From assembly GCA_016295375.1 (NCBI GenBank), contig JAEDLI010000085.1, positions 1 to 10,316 on the forward strand: DNA of 10,316 bases. The letters run 5' to 3'. A program made the position numbers and the translations under genes. Source of the stretch: Fibrobacter sp. (lineage in GTDB: Bacteria; Fibrobacterota; Fibrobacteria; Fibrobacterales; Fibrobacteraceae). The notes under the pieces were generated by a model that saw only the letters and a program-made list of their open reading frames with translations, did no database searches and was not told the DNA's origin. This document shows positions 7,220 through 10,316 of this stretch, piece by piece (within the stretch, counting starts at the first letter, position 1; the number at the start of each line of letters is the position of its first letter).

Positions 7220-7741
7220 AACATTCCGGGCTCTTTTAATGGCCGATTTTCTCCTTTTGGTTATAGCACTAAAAGACACCCCGTATAGGACGCTCAATTC
7301 TTCTGTGGATAAGCCCTTGTGGAATGTCATATCGATTAGTTCTCGGTCGCTCCTAGAAAGGGAATTGACCACTCGCATCAAATCGTCATTTTTTTGATTT
7401 CCCTCCCGATAAAACACCGAACTTTCGGCAGGCAGGGCCATGTAGTCCCCCACTACATCTGAGGCTATAGAAAACGGCATCATCTTTTGACGGAAACGCA
7501 CATAATCATAGAAACAATTCCTAAAAACCCGAAATAGCCAAGGAAAAACGGAATCCCCATATTTTATGCTCTTTGCGCATTTGAAAAAACGCAGGGCGAT
7601 GTTTTGAAAAACATCCTTGGCATCCTCGCTACTCTCGCAACTCATCCTGCACAAGTTGTAAATTTGAGGGGAGTGTGCTTTCCACGCCTCTTCTATCCAC
7701 TTGTCGTTTTTTGTATCTTTGTTTTTGCCCGGTTGCTTCAT
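7208..7741 (-). CDS. ECF-type sigma-70 family RNA polymerase sigma factor
   Basis: This 177-residue protein has only regions 2 and 4, the ECF layout. Region 2 (about 16-86) includes DVFQNIALRFFKC (43-55) and FPWLFRVFRNCFYDYVRFRQ (66-85), the core-binding and -10-recognition helices. Region 4 (about 119-175) holds a helix-turn-helix, STEELSVLYGVSFSAITKRR (145-164), followed by a basic helix. It directs RNA polymerase to specific promoters. No anti-sigma gene lies beside it; the next gene, 22-31 bp downstream depending on the start used, encodes the secreted propeller protein, so the pair may be functionally linked. In Bacteroidota some ECF factors (SigP in Porphyromonas) control type IX secretion genes; whether this one does is speculation. 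AGAGGGG four bases before the ATG fixes the start. Its upstream region is shared with dsbD, which is transcribed divergently. Confidence 0.9.
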   Translation of the reverse strand: MKQPGKNKDTKNDKWIEEAWKAHSPQIYNLCRMSCESSEDAKDVFQNIALRFFKCAKSIKYGDSVFPWLFRVFRNCFYDYVRFRQKMMPFSIASDVVGDYMALPAESSVFYREGNQKNDDLMRVVNSLSRSDRELIDMTFHKGLSTEELSVLYGVSFSAITKRRKSAIKRARNVLLG

Positions 7742-7760
7742 GGTTCCCCTCTGTATTTTG
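7733..7760 (+). promoter_or_regulatory. Putative promoter of dsbD
   Basis: TTG (7733-7735), then 18 bases, then TATTTTG (7754-7760), close to TAnnTTTG but one base short. It lies 13 bases before the ATG at 7774 and overlaps the sigma gene start and ribosome site on the other strand. An exact TATCTTTG also occurs at 7714-7721, inside the sigma gene, but has no TTG at suitable distance. Confidence 0.3.
7746..7752 (-). promoter_or_regulatory. Strong ribosome binding site of the sigma factor
   Basis: Minus-strand AGAGGGG ends four bases before the ATG at 7741. It is the strongest Shine-Dalgarno in the minus-strand cluster and contrasts with the lack of one before the propeller gene. Confidence 0.65.
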
Positions 7761-7773
7761 ACGGCGAAAATTT

Positions 7774-9708
7774 ATGAAATTGAATCTGAAAAAACGAATT
7801 TTTGAAAAAATGGCAAACAACTGTTGTCAAGATTCAAACAATTGTTGCCTCTTTGCAAAATATTGTTACCTGCTGCTGTTTGCAACGACTGTTTTCGCCC
7901 AGGAATTCAACATGAATTCCATGCCGCCTCCCGATATGCAGATGGAGTATTCGGCAGGGGCGTTGAAAGACGGCGGAACCCTTACCGTAACCGTGACCGT
8001 CCCCGACAAATGGCACGTAAACGCCAACAAGGTCACCGACGAATTCTTGAAACCCTCCTCTGTCGAAGCAAAGGCCGAAGGGCTTGAATTCGGCGAAGCG
8101 GTTTGGCCAGAACCTATAAAGGAATACAACGAAGCCCTGGAGCTTGAAATCTGGACTTTCCGCGGGACATTTTCCGTCCAGATTCCGGTAAAAGCAGTTG
8201 ACGGAACAAACTACGACAGTCTTGGTACCACCGTCACCTTCAATTACCAGGCCTGCGACAACTCTATCTGCCTCGCTCCCGCAAGCAAGACCATCTCGTT
8301 AGACGGATCGTCAAACGGTGGCGCGGCAGGCGCTGGCGTAAAAAAAAACGATTCTGAAATAGGTGCGGTCGAAGGTCGCACAGGCGAAAGTCGTGCAGAC
8401 GCCAGGGAGAACGGCGCAGGCAGTGGAACCGGGCTTGCCGACAATGCCTCCGCCGGTATCGCGCTCCTGCTGTTCTTCGCCTTCGTGGGCGGGATCATCC
8501 TGAACCTGATGCCCTGCGTTCTGCCGGTGCTCTCCTTGAAGCTTTTCAGCCTGATCAAACAGGCGGGAGAAAGCCGCGGACGGCTCCTCGCTTTGGGAGG
8601 AGCCACAACGGCGGGCATCCTGGTGAGCTTCTGGGCGCTCGCCGCCGTTGTCGCCGCCGTCAAGGCCGGCGGCGGGTCCGCGGGCTGGGGGATGCAGTTC
8701 CAGAGCGCTGGCTTTATCGCCTTCATGGTGGTCATCCTGACCGCTTTTGCCATGAGCTTTTTCGGAGTCTTTGAAATCTGGCTTCCCTGGAGCACTACTA
8801 CCCGAATGGACAGCGCAGGCCAAAAATCCGGACTTGCGGGAGCGTTCTTTACGGGTGCGCTCCTGGTGCTCCTGAGCACTCCCTGTTCAGCCCCCTTCCT
8901 GGGTACCGCCATGGGGTTCGCCTTTGCGCAGCCCACGCCGATCCTGTTCTTGTTCTTTACTGCGGCAGGCCTTGGCCTTGCCCTCCCCTATATGTTGGTG
9001 AGTACCTTCCCCGGCGTGCTTAAAGTTTTCCCGAAACCTGGCGTGTGGATGGTCCATCTGCAACGGGTAATGGGCGTCTTGCTGCTTGCAAGCGTTGGTT
9101 GGCTTTTCTGGATTGTAAATGAACAGGCGGGACTTACAGGTGTAGAACTTTTTGCCGCCGTCGCTATCGCAAGCATCGCCTGCTCCGTATTGCTCGGGAA
9201 ATTCGCAAAACCGGGAACCGCCTTTATCCGTGAAGTTGCGGTAGTCATTCTCAGTAGCGTCGCACTGTTCTCCCTCTGGTTTGCAGGAATCGCTCCCGAA
9301 TACGAGCGGGCGGCCATCGTCACCTTTAACGCCCGCATGCAACAGCAAATGACCGAAGACGGGTGGTCCCGCTACAGCCCTGCACTCATCGAAGAATTTG
9401 CCAAGGCGAAACGCACCGTCTTTATCGACGTTACTGCCGACTGGTGCCTCACCTGCAAGGCCAACGAAGCCGCCGTCCTTGAAGACGAAGACTTTGTCCG
9501 CGCCATGGACAGCCTGAACGTGGCCCTTGTAAAGGCAGACTGGACCCGGGAAACTCCCGAAGTTAACGCGCTTCTGCAAAGCATGGAAAAATCAGGGGTG
9601 CCCGCCTATGCCATCTACCCCGCCGGAGACGCTTCCAAGCAGATTGTGCTGCCGGAGTTGCTAACCGTCGACGGGATTGTGGAAGAGATAGTAGGAAGTA
9701 GGAAGTAA
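7774..9708 (+). CDS. dsbD: Thiol:disulfide interchange protein DsbD
   Basis: DsbD carries electrons from cytoplasmic thioredoxin across the inner membrane to periplasmic disulfide reductases and cytochrome c maturation. All three modules are present in 644 residues. After a signal peptide (cleavage likely after VFA, residue 42), the N-terminal periplasmic domain (about 50-175) carries the pair C161/C166. A Gly/Ala-rich linker (about 177-220) follows. The membrane domain, about eight segments, has GIILNLMPCVLPVLSLKLFS (C248) and LLSTPCSAPFLGTAMGFA (C371), the two redox cysteines. The C-terminal thioredoxin fold has DWCLTCK (C558, C561). Length is at the upper side for the family (E. coli about 565). 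The ATG at 7774 is preferred over 7810 because it supplies the basic residues of the signal peptide; neither has a clear Shine-Dalgarno. The n-region is unusually long and Cys-rich because of three 21-bp repeats. The last codons (GSRK, stop) lie in a heptamer repeat. Confidence 0.95.
   Translation: MKLNLKKRIFEKMANNCCQDSNNCCLFAKYCYLLLFATTVFAQEFNMNSMPPPDMQMEYSAGALKDGGTLTVTVTVPDKWHVNANKVTDEFLKPSSVEAKAEGLEFGEAVWPEPIKEYNEALELEIWTFRGTFSVQIPVKAVDGTNYDSLGTTVTFNYQACDNSICLAPASKTISLDGSSNGGAAGAGVKKNDSEIGAVEGRTGESRADARENGAGSGTGLADNASAGIALLLFFAFVGGIILNLMPCVLPVLSLKLFSLIKQAGESRGRLLALGGATTAGILVSFWALAAVVAAVKAGGGSAGWGMQFQSAGFIAFMVVILTAFAMSFFGVFEIWLPWSTTTRMDSAGQKSGLAGAFFTGALLVLLSTPCSAPFLGTAMGFAFAQPTPILFLFFTAAGLGLALPYMLVSTFPGVLKVFPKPGVWMVHLQRVMGVLLLASVGWLFWIVNEQAGLTGVELFAAVAIASIACSVLLGKFAKPGTAFIREVAVVILSSVALFSLWFAGIAPEYERAAIVTFNARMQQQMTEDGWSRYSPALIEEFAKAKRTVFIDVTADWCLTCKANEAAVLEDEDFVRAMDSLNVALVKADWTRETPEVNALLQSMEKSGVPAYAIYPAGDASKQIVLPELLTVDGIVEEIVGSRK
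7814..7870 (+). repeat. Three 21-bp-spaced direct repeats over the start of dsbD
   Basis: CAAACAACTGTTGTC (7814), CAAACAATTGTTGCC (7835) and CAAAATATTGTTACC (7856) recur at exactly 21-bp steps. Neighbouring copies agree at about 13 of 15 positions. The first two contain near-perfect dyads around ACAAC/GTTGT or AACAATTGTT. In protein they encode NNCC, NNCC and KYCY. Two helical turns of spacing would place all copies on the same face of DNA, as in operator arrays. A coding-level duplication is the alternative. Confidence 0.6.
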
Positions 9709-9710
9709 AA
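9690..9710 (+). repeat. Heptanucleotide repeat supplying the end of dsbD
   Basis: AGTAGGA, AGTAGGA, AGTAAAA: two perfect seven-base copies and a decayed third. They encode the last residues of DsbD and its TAA stop. The period is the same as in the tract at 696-905 and the unit resembles its TAGGAAA form. Confidence 0.7.
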
Positions 9711-9731
9711 AACGAATAGTACAAATGATTT

Positions 9732-9767
9732 AAAAAGCCTTCAAGAGCAAAGACTTTTTTATTTTTT
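9732..9767 (+). terminator. Probable intrinsic terminator after dsbD
   Basis: AAAAAGCCTT (9732-9741) pairs with AAGACTTTTT (9750-9759) with one mismatch around an eight-base loop, and the T-rich run continues to 9767. The stem is AT-rich and therefore weak, but the hairpin-plus-T arrangement 24 bp after the dsbD stop fits termination. It separates dsbD from the next lipoprotein gene. Confidence 0.5.
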
Positions 9768-9773
9768 ACAAAA

Positions 9774-9778
9774 AAGGA
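9774..9778 (+). promoter_or_regulatory. Ribosome binding site of the Cys/His lipoprotein
   Basis: AAGGA lies six bases before the ATG at 9785, good spacing that fixes the start. No convincing TTG/TAnnTTTG promoter pair is seen between the dsbD hairpin and this site. Confidence 0.6.
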
Positions 9779-9784
9779 CCATAT

Positions 9785-10243
9785 ATGAAAAAAGCTCTTC
9801 TCATCCTCGTTTCTTTCCTTCTAGTTTCCTGCGCACCCACAGTCGTCCAAGACTCTACATCCAATCTCTTTTCACCGGGATTCGCCAATCAGCCATTCAA
9901 GATAAAGAAAATGGCTTACATTTCATACAACATTCAGGAAAAAGAAGAGGCCTGTTCCCTTGGCGATTTTTATAATAAATACGTAGGCAAAATTCTTAAA
10001 AAAGAAAACACCAGCATACGAATAGACAACCTCATGAACGTAAGTATGAAGCAACAAGACAAATCAAAATCACGCGCCCCATCTTGCTTCCTCTTCTTCT
10101 GTTCCAAGGGATATAATCACCATAAATACAAATGCCACTACGAAGGATACGCCGTTGAATACGACTTATCCGACGTTGAAATAATCAGCGATCCAGACCT
10201 TAAGCCGGCAGGCAATATTCCCGCAATCGTAAAAGGAAATTAG
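9785..10243 (+). CDS. Small Cys/His-containing lipoprotein, function unknown
   Basis: The 152-residue product begins MKKALLILVSFLLVSC, a lipoprotein signal with lipobox LVSC and lipidated cysteine 16. The mature part has four more cysteines (57, 101, 106, 117). A cluster at 101-118 reads C-x4-C-x5-HH-x3-CH, which could bind metal or form disulfides. The rest is Lys-rich with no repeat or coiled coil that stands out, and I recognise no family. Composition is clearly more AT-rich than dsbD beside it, so it may be a recent arrival or a lineage-specific gene. It follows dsbD on the same strand, but a hairpin with T-tract lies between, so it probably has its own promoter. An oxidisable periplasmic protein next to a disulfide reductase is suggestive, no more. 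After its stop (10244-10316) I see nothing supportable. Confidence 0.7.
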   Translation: MKKALLILVSFLLVSCAPTVVQDSTSNLFSPGFANQPFKIKKMAYISYNIQEKEEACSLGDFYNKYVGKILKKENTSIRIDNLMNVSMKQQDKSKSRAPSCFLFFCSKGYNHHKYKCHYEGYAVEYDLSDVEIISDPDLKPAGNIPAIVKGN

Positions 10244-10316
10244 AAATGCCTAAATTATTCTGGCTCTTCTGAGCTAAGTGTGGAACATTTTTCTAAAAAA
10301 TTACCCTGAAAACGGC

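Noticed and set aside
7814..7870. Repeat-spacer array resembling a CRISPR
   Set aside because: The copies are only about 15 bp with 6-bp gaps, are imperfect, lie within coding sequence, and no cas gene is present.
8244..8936. Open 230-codon frame antisense to dsbD, and a second one at 8887-9579
   Set aside because: Both lie fully opposite the well-supported dsbD gene, in its GC-rich part, and their translations are compositionally odd with no motif; they follow from codon bias on the other strand.
10246..10272. Eight-codon frame after the last lipoprotein (MPKLFWLF, stop)
   Set aside because: Too short to support, with no domain, no clear following gene and only a weak purine run upstream.

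Overview
This window looks like chromosomal DNA from a Gram-negative bacterium of the Fibrobacterota/Bacteroidota superphylum, most likely a Fibrobacter relative. That is an inference from four things: a PorV/PorQ-type outer-membrane protein; a secreted beta-propeller protein ending in a YPNPF (FlgD-like / type IX sorting) module; promoter-like TAnnTTTG elements of the Bacteroidetes kind close to start codons; and lipoproteins with clear lipoboxes. No phage, transposon, CRISPR, tRNA or rRNA was seen.

Layout. A PorV/PorQ-family gene (1-642, minus) runs off the left edge. It is divergent from a glycosyltransferase pair (921-3392, plus): a membrane-anchored GT2 enzyme, then a polytopic membrane protein resembling DUF6056. 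The 278-bp gap between the divergent genes (643-920) is mostly a degenerate tract with a strict 7-bp period. The plus pair converges, with only 14 bp between stops, on a minus-strand cluster read from 7741 to 3407: an ECF-type sigma factor, the secreted beta-propeller/YPNPF protein, a Ser/Thr/Asp-rich lipoprotein, and a tRNA nucleotidyltransferase (cca). The last three are tightly packed (12-bp gap, then a 1-bp TAATG overlap). Divergent from the sigma gene is dsbD (7774-9708, plus), a full-length thiol:disulfide interchange protein with all three expected cysteine pairs. A hairpin with a T-tract follows it, then a small Cys/His-containing lipoprotein (9785-10243). The last 73 bases hold no gene I can support.

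How it fits together. Most genes concern the envelope: outer-membrane and type IX-like secretion components, glycan or lipid-linked sugar transfer, lipoproteins and periplasmic thiol reduction. cca is the housekeeping exception, carried at the end of an envelope operon. The points most worth following up are the heptad-periodic tract (with a small copy making up the end of dsbD), the PorZ-like propeller protein directly downstream of a sigma factor, and the three 21-bp direct repeats over the start of dsbD.
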